Of a stretch of DNA of 42,875 nt, positions 22,603-31,427 are shown one piece after another. Within the stretch, counting starts at the first letter, position 1; each line of letters opens with the position of its first letter. Location of the stretch: positions 1-42,875 of the IMG/VR virus record IMGVR_UViG_3300012203_000002. One strand, written 5' to 3'. This stretch comes from a virus. The notes beneath the pieces were generated by a model. It did no database searches and was not told the origin of the DNA. It worked only from the letters and a program-made list of their open reading frames with translations. The translations under genes were made by a program, and so were the position numbers.

Positions 22603-24258
22603 TTAATCGTGATAGCCTGCAGGAGTTATAGCTTGGGAGCTGCCCCATTGTTCCTGATATAGAGACTTCATCAGCAATCTACCTACATCTGTAGTCTTTG
22701 TCATATCATACTTATTCATAGATCCAAAGACTCCAGTCTCAGAAAGAATATTAAATGTCTGCTGAGGCTGCAAGCCTTTACCTCGATACGCATACACAGT
22801 ATTATTTTGCTGGGTCGCAGCAATAAATACTCCAGTCATTTCTTTAATTGTGGTTGCATCGAGTTTAATTTTTCCCTCTCGAATTGCATTCTTTGTAAGT
22901 CCAATAATTTGGTCAGGGTTAAATTCCTGCATGGCTCCAGCAGCCATTTGGGGAGCAAGCACAGTTCGGACATAATTAGAATTTGCTATGGCCTGATTTG
23001 CACTAAGAACTACAGGTAATGGTTGGGGTGCATAGATATTACTTTTTCCTCCGGCCATTACATTACCTAGCATCTTATTAGTCTCACCCTCAATAAGCTT
23101 ATCTACTTCAGCTTGAACTTGTTCAGGTTTATTGACATCATAGGTTTTACCTGGAGCAGGAGTCTTAGCTGAGTGCTGTGCGCTAAGAAGTAGATTCCTA
23201 ATATCTTTATCTGTAGCTTGGAGAGGTGCACCTGTCTGTTCAATAAGACTTGCAAGTTTTCCAGCAGAATCAGAAATTGCAGGATATCCGGCAGGAGCAG
23301 AAGCTACATTCATTCCAATCTCTAGTGCTTGCTTATAGAGAGGAACGCCCGATTTCAAAAGTGCTAATACTTTCGTACTTGGAAATACTGCTTGCTCTTT
23401 GTACCCAAGCGCACTAAGTCCTGCCTGTGTAAGTGAGGCAAGTGATTGCATTTGATCAGTAGTTGCTTGTTTCTCTTCCAGTCGTATTGAGAATTCTTTT
23501 ACTCGCATAGCCATTTCTTGGCGACGCATATCGAATTCTTGTTTCTGAAATTTAAATTGCTCATCTTGCTTGCGCGCCGTATTTGCGGTGCCAAGAAGTT
23601 GAATCTGTTCCATACTAAGTTGGTTCAAATTCATGATCCCAGAAATATTCTGGCCCACATTTAGAATCTTCTGGCGATCAACATTCAGATTAACTTGTGC
23701 TTGAGCTTCATCCAATTTAGCCTGTACGGAACCTGCAGTTCTAGTGGCGGCGATTGCATTGTTAGTTGCAACTTGTGATTGAGTTGCTTGTTGGGCAAAA
23801 CTCAGAGCCCCTTTAATCTGCGCCTCTTTGGCAGAAGCTGCATCTACAGCAGTAATATCATCACCTAGAGTAAGTTGATTGATCAACCACTTCGCAGGGT
23901 TGTCAGAGAATTTAACTGAAGTCTTATCTACTAATGATTGTTTCGCAGCAAGTGATTCTGACTGAGATTCTCTCCACTTATCTGCAAGATCATTCATAAT
24001 ATAAGTTGCAGAGTCTGGGTTAGTTCCAAGATGGGCCGCAAAGTTAGAGCTATGTTCCTGAGCTTTAAGAGCTGCAAGTTCTGCAACCTGCAACCCAGCC
24101 TTGCCAGATTCTCCTGCAATAACTGTTTGCTTGATTGCGTCTTGCTGAATAGTTTGCTGCTGTGCGAGCATATCCTGAACAGTCTGCGATTGAGCAGCAA
24201 CTTGTTTATTTTGAATACCAATAGCAGCAAGAAGTTGATTGAGCGTGTCATCTGCCAT
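22603..24258 (-). CDS. Internal virion/ejection protein, 551 aa
   Basis: Gln/Ala-rich, mostly helical protein. The N-terminal half repeats QQ/AQ-rich helices (LAQQQTIQQDAIKQTVIAG), with a charged coiled-coil around residues 225-265 (QDEQFKFQKQEFDMRRQEMA) and a more ordered C-terminal half. Such composition and its place between the 506- and 1646-aa proteins fit a T7 gp15-like ejection protein. The ATG has ggag 6 bases upstream, one base after the stop of the 506-aa gene. No enzyme motif seen. Confidence 0.75.
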   Translation of the reverse strand: MADDTLNQLLAAIGIQNKQVAAQSQTVQDMLAQQQTIQQDAIKQTVIAGESGKAGLQVAELAALKAQEHSSNFAAHLGTNPDSATYIMNDLADKWRESQSESLAAKQSLVDKTSVKFSDNPAKWLINQLTLGDDITAVDAASAKEAQIKGALSFAQQATQSQVATNNAIAATRTAGSVQAKLDEAQAQVNLNVDRQKILNVGQNISGIMNLNQLSMEQIQLLGTANTARKQDEQFKFQKQEFDMRRQEMAMRVKEFSIRLEEKQATTDQMQSLASLTQAGLSALGYKEQAVFPSTKVLALLKSGVPLYKQALEIGMNVASAPAGYPAISDSAGKLASLIEQTGAPLQATDKDIRNLLLSAQHSAKTPAPGKTYDVNKPEQVQAEVDKLIEGETNKMLGNVMAGGKSNIYAPQPLPVVLSANQAIANSNYVRTVLAPQMAAGAMQEFNPDQIIGLTKNAIREGKIKLDATTIKEMTGVFIAATQQNNTVYAYRGKGLQPQQTFNILSETGVFGSMNKYDMTKTTDVGRLLMKSLYQEQWGSSQAITPAGYHD

Positions 24259-24259
24259 T

Positions 24260-25780
24260 TTATTCTCCGAGTGTATGGTCTGCGGCTACGGCTGCTGCAT
24301 AATTAAACAGAGCAGTATAATAGAGTTCAGCTGTATGGTTTTGATCTCCATAAATTGCTTCAAGTGCAGGAACAATAAACTCTTTATACATAGTAGTGTA
24401 AATATGGCGCTTAGTAAATCCATCAGGAATGGCTTCAATCGTAGCTACAATTCCAGGAGCTTCATTATAATACTGATCTACCTTAGTTTGGCGTTCAGGA
24501 GAAGCTCGCATATAAGTATCTCTGAATGCACGAAGAACTTGAAGCTCTTCACAGTCATCTGGCTTATTGGAATATTTACAGACAGAAGTAGTAATGAAAC
24601 AATGCGGAAGTTCTTTAATTCCTAGAGCTTTACCAATTACTCCAGTTATAGCGATTGGTGCTGCCATACTAGTATAATATCCAAGAGCTGCTCCAGCTCC
24701 ACTTGCTACAGTTCCTAACCCTGCGCCTGCAGCTGCTCCAGCTTCTGCTGCGCCAGCTCCCGCAGCTTCCATACCTCCAAGTCCTGCCCAACCAGCTTCA
24801 GAGAGTGCAGCCCCTCCAAGTCCTAGCTCTTCTCCAGTAATTGCAGCTAAGCCTCCCGCCGCTTCTCCAAATCCCGCAGCAGCAGACCCTCCTTCCAAGA
24901 GAGAACTAATTCCAATATCTGCAGTTCCTCCCCCAAATAAACTTGCAACATCTGCGGCGCTGGCAGTTGCGCCTCCAGCCCCAGCGCCGAAAGAATCTAA
25001 CATTCCCCAGACATCAGAGCCAAGAGCAGTAGGGGCTGCTCCAAGTTCTCCAGCAGTTATTAGCGGGGCCGCTGTACCTGCGCCAAGGCCTCCAGCTACG
25101 CCAGGACTAATAAGAGAAGAGCCTAAATTTCTAAGTTCTGTAGCTCCTGTACCAGAGCTTAGATAAGATTTCAATCCTGAAATGCCGTAGTTTTTAAGTG
25201 CATCAATAGCCATGGAACTAAGTCCAAGACCTGCAGCTTTGCGCAAGGCATCGCCCATATCAATTGCTGAGGCTTTATCAGTTTTAATTGTAGAAGGACC
25301 TGTAACTGTTTCAGCAGTTCTAGTAGAAGGACCTGTGATAGAACTAGTAGTTCCTGTAGTTCCTCCAGTAATATTAGTAGTTGTCTGACCGCCAATCTTT
25401 GTAACTAGAGGAGCACGTTTAGCTTCAGCTTCCGCGGCCGCCCGAGCTACCAGGTTTCCGGCCATAGTTCCAGTAGTTGTAGCTCCATACAAACCTGCAG
25501 CTTTCTCTCCACTAGTTACAGATGCAAGTCCTTGATTAGATTCAAGAATCTTATTTACTAGAAGATTTACATCCTCATCGCTGAGCATAAGTTGCTGAAC
25601 GTCGGTACGCCCAGAAGTTGTGGAAACATCGGTGCGGCCCGAGGTACTGGTAGTTCCAGTAGTTGTGGCACCTGTATCTGTAATGGTCTGGGAAACCTGT
25701 CCGCCACTAGATGTTTGAGTCTGAGACCCAGGAGTAGTTTGTGCCAGCAGTTTTGTAATTTCGTCAAGGGTAGATGCCAT
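24260..25780 (-). CDS. Ejection-type virion protein with C-terminal CFI-box, 506 aa
   Basis: Residues 1-~70 are Thr/Ser/Gly-rich with a duplicated SGRTDV element (about 48-62). A long Gly/Ala-rich region (about 185-375; many GGAA, AGAG) looks membrane-active or flexible. The C-terminal domain starts at residue 394 with CFITTSVCKYSNKPDDCEEL (C394, C401, C410) followed by LRAFRDTYM. This resembles the 'CFI-box' C-terminal domain seen in various secreted or phage proteins. It is the first of three large ejection-type proteins, as T7 gp14 is. Start ATG 25780 has an ataagg site. The function of the box is not established. Confidence 0.78.
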   Translation of the reverse strand: MASTLDEITKLLAQTTPGSQTQTSSGGQVSQTITDTGATTTGTTSTSGRTDVSTTSGRTDVQQLMLSDEDVNLLVNKILESNQGLASVTSGEKAAGLYGATTTGTMAGNLVARAAAEAEAKRAPLVTKIGGQTTTNITGGTTGTTSSITGPSTRTAETVTGPSTIKTDKASAIDMGDALRKAAGLGLSSMAIDALKNYGISGLKSYLSSGTGATELRNLGSSLISPGVAGGLGAGTAAPLITAGELGAAPTALGSDVWGMLDSFGAGAGGATASAADVASLFGGGTADIGISSLLEGGSAAAGFGEAAGGLAAITGEELGLGGAALSEAGWAGLGGMEAAGAGAAEAGAAAGAGLGTVASGAGAALGYYTSMAAPIAITGVIGKALGIKELPHCFITTSVCKYSNKPDDCEELQVLRAFRDTYMRASPERQTKVDQYYNEAPGIVATIEAIPDGFTKRHIYTTMYKEFIVPALEAIYGDQNHTAELYYTALFNYAAAVAADHTLGE

Positions 25781-25784
25781 GGCC

Positions 25785-26318
25785 TTATCCTTTATTGCTT
25801 AAATTAGTATTGGAAGCCGCTGAGTCTGCTTGTGCCTTGCCTCGGAAATAAGAAGCTACTCCTAAGATTCCTCCGATAGCCATAACAATATCAGGGTTCA
25901 TAATTACAGGAGTTACATGGAATAAAGGAAGTAACCAAAGAGAAGTAATATACGCACCAAAGGAGAATCCAATGAATGGACGCCAGCTATAAGTAGGCCA
26001 GTGCTCTGAAGTAGCTTCAGTCTTCATGGTCTCATTAACTGCAAGAACTACTTTGGCATTTACTTCTTCAATTGCTTGGAGATTTGCATAACCAAGTTCT
26101 GCAAGTTTAGTTTTAAATTCAAACTCTTGGGCAGAGAATTCTTTAAGAGCTGTCGGATCCATGCCACTTAGAACTGCAGTCACTGCAGAAGGACTTGTAT
26201 CTGTGGAGAGTCCTAATTTATCAGTTACAAATTTAGCTGCAATTCCTGCAAGTGGGCCACCCAATGCAGTAGCAATTGTAGGAATTACAGCACTTAGAGC
26301 TTTTAATGTGTCATTCAT
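25785..26318 (-). CDS. Holin, 3-TM family type, 177 aa
   Basis: Membrane-pore protein for lysis. A hydrophobic Ala/Gly segment lies near the N-terminus (VIPTIATALGGPLAGIAAKF), then an amphipathic/helical middle (about 60-100), the family-like stretch HWPTYSWRPFIGFSFGAYI, and two further hydrophobic segments (FIGFSFGAYITSLWLLPLF; IVMAIGGILGVASYF). The W-P-x-W-R-P motif is characteristic of Holin_3TM-type phage proteins. An aagga site precedes the ATG. It is in a cassette with the coiled-coil/TM protein and the M15 endolysin. Confidence 0.85.
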   Translation of the reverse strand: MNDTLKALSAVIPTIATALGGPLAGIAAKFVTDKLGLSTDTSPSAVTAVLSGMDPTALKEFSAQEFEFKTKLAELGYANLQAIEEVNAKVVLAVNETMKTEATSEHWPTYSWRPFIGFSFGAYITSLWLLPLFHVTPVIMNPDIVMAIGGILGVASYFRGKAQADSAASNTNLSNKG

Positions 26319-26328
26319 ATTAAGATCC

Positions 26329-26565
26329 TTATCGTCCTAGCATGCCAAGAAAATGGAGTAATTTTGCCGCAGCTCCGCCAGCAATTACAGACGTAGAAGC
26401 AACTAGAGAAACTGCTTTCCAGCCTCCTTTAGCTTCTGACATATTATTTAGGATCGTATCTACCTTTGAATCAATAGCATCTACTTTGGCCTCAACTTTA
26501 GTGAGCCGTGTATCCATAGCGTCTACTGTTCCTTTCATATATCCGACCTCGGCTTCAATACTCAT
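26329..26565 (-). CDS. Coiled-coil membrane protein of the lysis cassette, 78 aa
   Basis: XhlA-like architecture: a coiled coil with heptads (MDTRLTKVEAKVDAIDSKVD, about 15-40) followed by a C-terminal hydrophobic segment (VSLVASTSVIAGGAAAKLLHFL). The ATG start at 26565 is preferred over a TTG four codons earlier, since ggag lies 7 bases before the ATG. It overlaps the end of the endolysin gene by 11 bases. It may assist the holin or anchor the endolysin; it could also be the inner half of a spanin pair, though no lipoprotein partner was seen. Confidence 0.75.
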   Translation of the reverse strand: MSIEAEVGYMKGTVDAMDTRLTKVEAKVDAIDSKVDTILNNMSEAKGGWKAVSLVASTSVIAGGAAAKLLHFLGMLGR

Positions 26566-27028
26566 AACAAGCTCCAAGTCTGTTAGTTAATCCAATAGCA
26601 TACTTGCCTCCTGCCAGTGAAGATAACACTTGGTGCCTAGGAGCAGTATTGGGGATTGCAAAGGAGATATGTACCCACGTATGTTCTAATATTAATTGAT
26701 CAAACTGTATTAGATCTATCTCCTCAATTAATTTCTTACAAACTGCAAGAGGGTCGCCATAGCTAGGAGCTACAAAATCAACCGCTTGCCCAAGGATATG
26801 CTGAGATGTGAGCTTAGAACCAACAGCTTGATTTACCTCGGGAGAGCGATACCAAGAGTCAATATGAAGTGGCTGATTACCTAAAATGCGGCGTACTTTT
26901 TCCAGCTCTGTGGCCGTAGATTTCATAATTTCTATTGTGTGCTCGCCTGGAGTATTATCAAGTCCTCGCCGCCTAGCTGTTGAAGAAAAAACAGCTTCCT
27001 CAAGAGTGAAATGTTCTGAGAGATTCAT
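26555..27028 (-). CDS. Endolysin, M15-type zinc peptidase, 157 aa
   Basis: Peptidoglycan peptidase (Peptidase_M15_3-like). Key residues in order are Y60/R61 (SWYRSPEVN), zinc ligands H77 and D84 (TSQHILGQAVDF), and zinc ligand H120 in WVHISF. No signal peptide is seen, so export depends on the holin. The ATG at 27028 (aagga upstream) is preferred to longer reading to 27106, which would run through the neighbouring 62-aa gene and lacks homology. It sits between tail genes and the holin cassette, the usual place in short-tailed phages of this kind. Confidence 0.9.
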   Translation of the reverse strand: MNLSEHFTLEEAVFSSTARRRGLDNTPGEHTIEIMKSTATELEKVRRILGNQPLHIDSWYRSPEVNQAVGSKLTSQHILGQAVDFVAPSYGDPLAVCKKLIEEIDLIQFDQLILEHTWVHISFAIPNTAPRHQVLSSLAGGKYAIGLTNRLGACYEY

Positions 27029-27059
27029 AATATTAAATTCCTTATAGCCACATGAAGTG

Positions 27060-27248
27060 TTATGGATATGGCGGGGCGCCGACAAATATTCGTAAATTCG
27101 CAACATTCTTAGTAAGTGAATCTACTTGAACATGCAGTGCCTGAATTGCGTTATATACAGTTTGAAATTCTGCATTAAGATCAGGATCTTCAACTCCAGG
27201 AACTAGCGGAAGATTGGTATTAATTGTACTTGTAAATTTTGTGACCAT
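27060..27248 (-). CDS. Small tail-associated protein, 62 aa
   Basis: MVTKFTSTINTNLPLVPGV, then an acidic/helical stretch (DLNAEFQTVYNAIQALHVQVDSL) that looks like a short trimeric coiled coil. I recall similar short proteins beside fibre genes in other podoviruses, but the role is unknown. An aaggag site lies upstream (ccttaagg region). It may be a minor tail or neck component. Confidence 0.72.
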   Translation of the reverse strand: MVTKFTSTINTNLPLVPGVEDPDLNAEFQTVYNAIQALHVQVDSLTKNVANLRIFVGAPPYP

Positions 27249-27283
27249 ACTAAGTTCTCCTTAGGGCTCTAAGATTTTAGTCT

Positions 27284-28819
27284 TTATCGCACTGCCCCAT
27301 TAGTACAAAATTTAAGTTCAACAGAGCTGGCATGAAACCCACCTGTTACTAAAAGAGAGTGATTAACTCCTGTCTGCCTTCCAATAAATTTCCTATAGAG
27401 TCCTGCAGATGTTTGCAGATACAGGTCCTTAGCTACTTGGTTAGTTCCATCAATAGAGACCAAGTTTCGTATATTAAAATTTGCGCCTGCCTTTACATTC
27501 TCGAAATGCGCTTCTAGCAAAGTAGTATAATAAGGGCGCTGATATTGATATTTTCCCATTATCATTACTCCGTTAGAAGCTGCTGTATCATATGACATAG
27601 CTAGAACCTTTACTGATCCATCAGACTGAAGGAATCCGATAGATCTACGAGGAGTTTCAACTACCACAGGATCAAGTACTTGATACTCGAAACAATCTAC
27701 ATGAGGCACTTTTAGTTTTCCCCAACGCGCCAAAGAAAAATCATAGAACAGCGCATGAGTTAGAGAGTTGATTCCATATGAGAGAATCAGATAGCGATCT
27801 GCGACAGTAGTTAATTTCTTCTGCATCGGAGAGCCAAGTACAGTTACAACGAACTGAGCAGTTGTTTCATTAAAATCTTCGAACTGAGATCCGGCAAGAA
27901 AGTCAGTAGCTGCAGGAAATACAGTAGCTGTCTTAGTTACAGAGATTGCCTGCACACCTGCAGTTGTATATGCAAAATGATCTGTACCATTTCCATCGAA
28001 TCCTACCACTGCAAAAGAAGATACGCCTCCCGCAGATACAATTTCTTTTAAAGAGAATGGAAATTGTGAATTGCCTGTGTATACTGCAGCCACTGCATTT
28101 ACTTTAGTATAAATTATGAACCCTGCCGCATGTACTACGCACACAGTAATTGCTGCTTTAATCGCTTGCACTGGAGAGCCGCCGGCTCCTGTAACTAGTG
28201 AGGGCGTGAAGTCTGTTGGGTCCAGGGTACTTGACCAGGCAATAGAATTGGATGTCCACGCGATCATATACCCACTAGCTGCGCAAATTCCTAGAATAGT
28301 AGTTGCATTCAGAGAGGTGAGAGTTACAAGATCCAGCGCATTGGTAGCGAAGTTGTATTTGAAACAACCTAGCCCACCAAAGTAGATATAAGTCACACCA
28401 TTTACATAGGCAGTACTTACAATTCCAGTACCTGCTGGTGCCTTATCTGTAGTGCGTAACCACCCAGCCCCTGTACTTGTGAGCACATAATTTCTTCCAG
28501 ATCCTGTATTTACCAGATAGGCTTTATTATCTGCAGAGTCTCGGAGTACAAAAATATCTCGAAAGGTAAAATCAGAATCAGCCGGAGGATTTGCAATTGG
28601 TAAATAGGAAACAGAGATAAAGCCCGCATCAGTAGGTACAATATTGTGCCCATAATATACCTGAGGAATACCGATATTGCGATCGGCATCCTTTGGAGAG
28701 TTCAATTGCCTAGAGAAGTTTTGATCGATGGAAGGTATAATTACTGTGCGGCCTTGAAGTTCAGATAGAAATGGAATCGTAGCTGCTGTTAGATTTGCAC
28801 GATAAGTTAGTTGTGTCAT
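27284..28819 (-). CDS. Tail nozzle/stabilisation-like structural protein, 511 aa
   Basis: Beta-rich protein throughout, with repeated strand-turn elements (about one every 40-50 residues) that suggest a propeller-like fold, as in podovirus tail nozzle proteins (T7 gp12/P22 gp10 type). The ATG start at 28819 (MTQLTYRANLTAATIPF) is chosen because ggag lies 7 bases upstream; a TTG four codons earlier is possible. It follows the beta-helix spike protein in the operon. I assign it by fold impression and order, not by a diagnostic motif. Confidence 0.68.
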   Translation of the reverse strand: MTQLTYRANLTAATIPFLSELQGRTVIIPSIDQNFSRQLNSPKDADRNIGIPQVYYGHNIVPTDAGFISVSYLPIANPPADSDFTFRDIFVLRDSADNKAYLVNTGSGRNYVLTSTGAGWLRTTDKAPAGTGIVSTAYVNGVTYIYFGGLGCFKYNFATNALDLVTLTSLNATTILGICAASGYMIAWTSNSIAWSSTLDPTDFTPSLVTGAGGSPVQAIKAAITVCVVHAAGFIIYTKVNAVAAVYTGNSQFPFSLKEIVSAGGVSSFAVVGFDGNGTDHFAYTTAGVQAISVTKTATVFPAATDFLAGSQFEDFNETTAQFVVTVLGSPMQKKLTTVADRYLILSYGINSLTHALFYDFSLARWGKLKVPHVDCFEYQVLDPVVVETPRRSIGFLQSDGSVKVLAMSYDTAASNGVMIMGKYQYQRPYYTTLLEAHFENVKAGANFNIRNLVSIDGTNQVAKDLYLQTSAGLYRKFIGRQTGVNHSLLVTGGFHASSVELKFCTNGAVR

Positions 28820-28834
28820 CAGAGTCTCCAAGAA

Positions 28835-29839
28835 TTACACAATAAATGACTGTGCGCCAACTTTTACAACTGTATCAGATCCATTGTTGTTGGATACATT
28901 ATAGATAAATCCATTATTATTTGGAGTAGCACCTGCAACTACTTCACGGAAACTAGTGCCAGTATTAGAGTATGCAACACATTCTGAGATTCGGCAGTAC
29001 ACTACATCTCCCTCGATACGAAATCCATCTCCTGTACAAGAACGTATAGACGTACCTGCAATTAGTACTCGCTGAGTATTCAATAAATGAATCCCATGTG
29101 AGCCTGCTACAGTAGTGGCAAATCCACTGATCGTAGTATCTAATACATTCTTAGAACCAAACCCGATTACAGCAATGCCGCGGCCTGCTAGATTACGAGA
29201 GGTGCAGCCTTGAATGATAGTTCCATAGATTAGCGCACCTCCAATTGTAGGGGCAAGTGCAATACCATCTCCAGGAATTGCCAGCACATCAGATATATCT
29301 GTATGACATCCAGATATATAAGCAAGCACTCCATTCTCTACTGTAATTCCGGTTTTCATGAATCCTGTGAAATTACAGTCAATAATTTTAGTTCCTACTG
29401 TAGAGCCTCCGGAAATATTAACTCCATCTCCGATTGTATTAATAATTGAAAGCTGTCCGAGTTTTACATCTACGGCATTTACAACGGCTATTCCATGATT
29501 AAGCGCAGATGCTTGTCCTGCTTTATTTCCATCTATAGTAAGTAGGTGCACAGAGGTACCAGACCCAAGAGTAAGCATAGAACCTACAACTGCGGACTTG
29601 AGTCGAAGAATAGATTTAGTGCCTGCGCCGAAGATTGTACTATTTACAGGTACTACGATTGGAGAAATTAGCCAGGTACCGGGAGGGATATAGACAGGAA
29701 GTCCAGAGGCAAGTGCGGTAGTTAGTGCAGATGTATTATCTACTACTCCATCTCCCTTAGCTCCAGGAGTATCTCCAAGACTAATGTATCCAATGTTATC
29801 TTGAGTAGAGAATGCAGCACCTTTTACGCGTGTAATCAT
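28835..29839 (-). CDS. Right-handed beta-helix tail spike (pectate-lyase-like), 334 aa
   Basis: The N-terminal motif GDTPGAKGDGVVDNTSALTT (22-41) is the standard opening of phage pectate-lyase-superfamily spikes. It is followed by regular ~22-residue coils with ladder residues (GTKIIDCNFTG, GITVENGVLAYISGCH, GIAVIGFGSKNVLDTTISG) through about residue 300. It likely recognises or trims host surface polysaccharide; catalytic residues cannot be picked by eye. The ATG has ggag 9 bases upstream and its first four bases overlap the previous gene's stop (ATGA). Confidence 0.88.
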   Translation of the reverse strand: MITRVKGAAFSTQDNIGYISLGDTPGAKGDGVVDNTSALTTALASGLPVYIPPGTWLISPIVVPVNSTIFGAGTKSILRLKSAVVGSMLTLGSGTSVHLLTIDGNKAGQASALNHGIAVVNAVDVKLGQLSIINTIGDGVNISGGSTVGTKIIDCNFTGFMKTGITVENGVLAYISGCHTDISDVLAIPGDGIALAPTIGGALIYGTIIQGCTSRNLAGRGIAVIGFGSKNVLDTTISGFATTVAGSHGIHLLNTQRVLIAGTSIRSCTGDGFRIEGDVVYCRISECVAYSNTGTSFREVVAGATPNNNGFIYNVSNNNGSDTVVKVGAQSFIV

Positions 29840-30207
29840 TTTAATTTCTCCGCTGTTGGAAATATTGAATAGGTAGGAGGTGCATAAGATACTGTAGGAA
29901 TAGAGGATGGAACCGAAGTTGGAACTGATGCAGGAGCAGGAGCTTGTGCAATTTCCGGAGCCGGTGCTGGTACAGTACTCAGAGCATATGCAGCTATAAA
30001 ATCTTTAATCACTTGTGCACCTGCGGCGGAATTCACATAAGTAATAAGTCTTGTAGGATTTGTTACTATCTCATTTGAGAGCCACTTCAACTGTGCTTCA
30101 TCCAAGATACTAACAATATAGTTTCTTATGGGACCTGTGGTCATGATTAATTGAATTGCTTCTTTTGCATTAGTGCGCAAATATTCTGCGAGTATCATTT
30201 CCATCAT
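29836..30207 (-). CDS. Unknown protein with Pro/Ala-rich tail, 123 aa
   Basis: Residues 1-~76 are helical (MMEMILAEYLRTNAKEAIQLIM; QLKWLSNEIVTNPTRLITYV). Residues 77-115 are Pro/Ala/Val-rich (TVPAPAPEIAQAPAPASVPT), a flexible linker. It lies just after an intrinsic terminator and is coupled to the spike gene by ATGA overlap. It could be a spike anchor or chaperone; this rests on position only. An aggag site precedes the first of two ATGs. Confidence 0.75.
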   Translation of the reverse strand: MMEMILAEYLRTNAKEAIQLIMTTGPIRNYIVSILDEAQLKWLSNEIVTNPTRLITYVNSAAGAQVIKDFIAAYALSTVPAPAPEIAQAPAPASVPTSVPSSIPTVSYAPPTYSIFPTAEKLK

Positions 30208-30223
30208 AATATATTACTCCTTT

Positions 30224-30253
30224 AAAAAACGACCCCAAAACTTCTGAGGTCGT
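30224..30253 (-). terminator. Intrinsic terminator inside the late operon
   Basis: Read on the - strand: an 8-bp stem (acgacctc/ggggtcgt with one G-T pair; + coordinates 30246-30253 and 30229-30236) followed by a T6 run (30224-30229). It separates the Gly-rich coiled-coil gene from the spike genes. Confidence 0.9.
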
Positions 30254-30271
30254 CTGGAACTTATAATTTAC

Positions 30272-30291
30272 CTTAATCTTATAAGATTAAG
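30272..30291. repeat. Perfect 20-base palindrome over a stop codon
   Basis: cttaatcttataagattaag reads the same on both strands and overlaps the stop codon of the 346-aa gene, just before the terminator at 30224-30253. It may be a regulator site or part of the 3'-end structure. Confidence 0.85.
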
Positions 30292-31327
30292 TATTAACAC
30301 TGGTAGGACTTGCCGTGCTAGTTTGTGCTCCTGTAGTAACGGCACCAGTATTACCTGCGATGACGTTGTTGTTGGTAGCACGAGCTTCCTGATGTACAAT
30401 GTTAACCAAATCGCACAGACGGCTAAACTTGTTATTCAGGTCTTGCAGTTGGAACTGGAACTGATTCTGAGTTTGCGATTGCGTAGCAGTTGCAGTATTA
30501 GTGTTAGTAATATCCACCTGCGAACGTAGTGCATTAACTTCAATCGAACGCTCAGCACGATCCCGCTCATGCCGCAATTCATCAATCGTATTCTGATCGA
30601 GTTTTTGCAGGATCGTAGTAGTAGAAGATGCAATAGCTTCACGTGTCATGCAGCCTTGTGCGCTGATGTTTTGATTCACATTGCAGAGTGCAGCAGCTAG
30701 TGCAGCGGAGGTATTTTGCACTGCATCTTTAACGCCTGCCACAGCACCTTGCGTAACAACGGCTGTAGCAAACACGGCATCTTTGGTATTGGCAAAACCT
30801 TGCTGATCTGCCAGCGCCAATTGCCCAATAGAGTTCTGAAGTGCATTCTGAGTCTGTAGTGCAGTAGTTGGAACTGCTGCAGTAAGCCCAGTAATACCAT
30901 TCAAAATGGTTTGATCGAAAGCAACTTGACCGCAGCTAGGCCCAGAAGTGCCATCGCCATCGCCACCTCCGAGGCCACGACGATTGAACAATAAGCCGCC
31001 CAAGACACCTCCAACCAAACCTGCACCAAAACCCCCCATGCCTCCCATACCACCATGCCCTGCCATTAGTGCTGGCAACATACTACTGCTATGGTCATTA
31101 CGATTTCCAAGAGCAGCAATTGCTGCCATAGTACCGAGACCACCGCCGCCACCGCCGTCATGCCCATGTCCAGGCTTAAAAATATTCTGAACATCGACTT
31201 TATCATGTTGGCCGTCCATTTTACTCTCCTTTACGTTAGATCCTACGGTAGTAGTAATTGCCTCTCCTGGAATACAAGATTTCTCAGGAGCACTTTCGCT
31301 ACTATGGTGTACTGGATAAGATTCCAT
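30287..31327 (-). CDS. Gly-rich coiled-coil virion-like protein, 346 aa (alternative start 31219, 310 aa)
   Basis: Domains: a polar N-terminus; a Gly-rich region (about 58-125: GHGHDGGGGGGLG, then GGMGGMGGFGAGLVGGVLGG) with a hydrophobic core; a helical middle with regularly placed Cys and Gln; a charged coiled coil ending DELRHERDRAER; and a Gln/Thr/Asn-rich end (TQSQTQNQFQFQLQDL). Two starts have equally good sites: 31327 (taggag) and 31219 (aaggag); both may be used. I recall similar Gly-rich/coiled-coil proteins among virion genes of phages, but no function is assigned. A terminator follows directly, so it is probably made in larger amounts than the genes beyond it. Confidence 0.78.
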   Translation of the reverse strand: MESYPVHHSSESAPEKSCIPGEAITTTVGSNVKESKMDGQHDKVDVQNIFKPGHGHDGGGGGGLGTMAAIAALGNRNDHSSSMLPALMAGHGGMGGMGGFGAGLVGGVLGGLLFNRRGLGGGDGDGTSGPSCGQVAFDQTILNGITGLTAAVPTTALQTQNALQNSIGQLALADQQGFANTKDAVFATAVVTQGAVAGVKDAVQNTSAALAAALCNVNQNISAQGCMTREAIASSTTTILQKLDQNTIDELRHERDRAERSIEVNALRSQVDITNTNTATATQSQTQNQFQFQLQDLNNKFSRLCDLVNIVHQEARATNNNVIAGNTGAVTTGAQTSTASPTSVNT

Positions 31328-31427
31328 TCCAGTTCTCCTACTCTAGTGAGAAGTCACTAGTACCTATTACCAGAAAGACTCTGGCAATTCTAGATTCAGT
31401 CTCGCAAGCGCAGTATCATTTGCGTGC

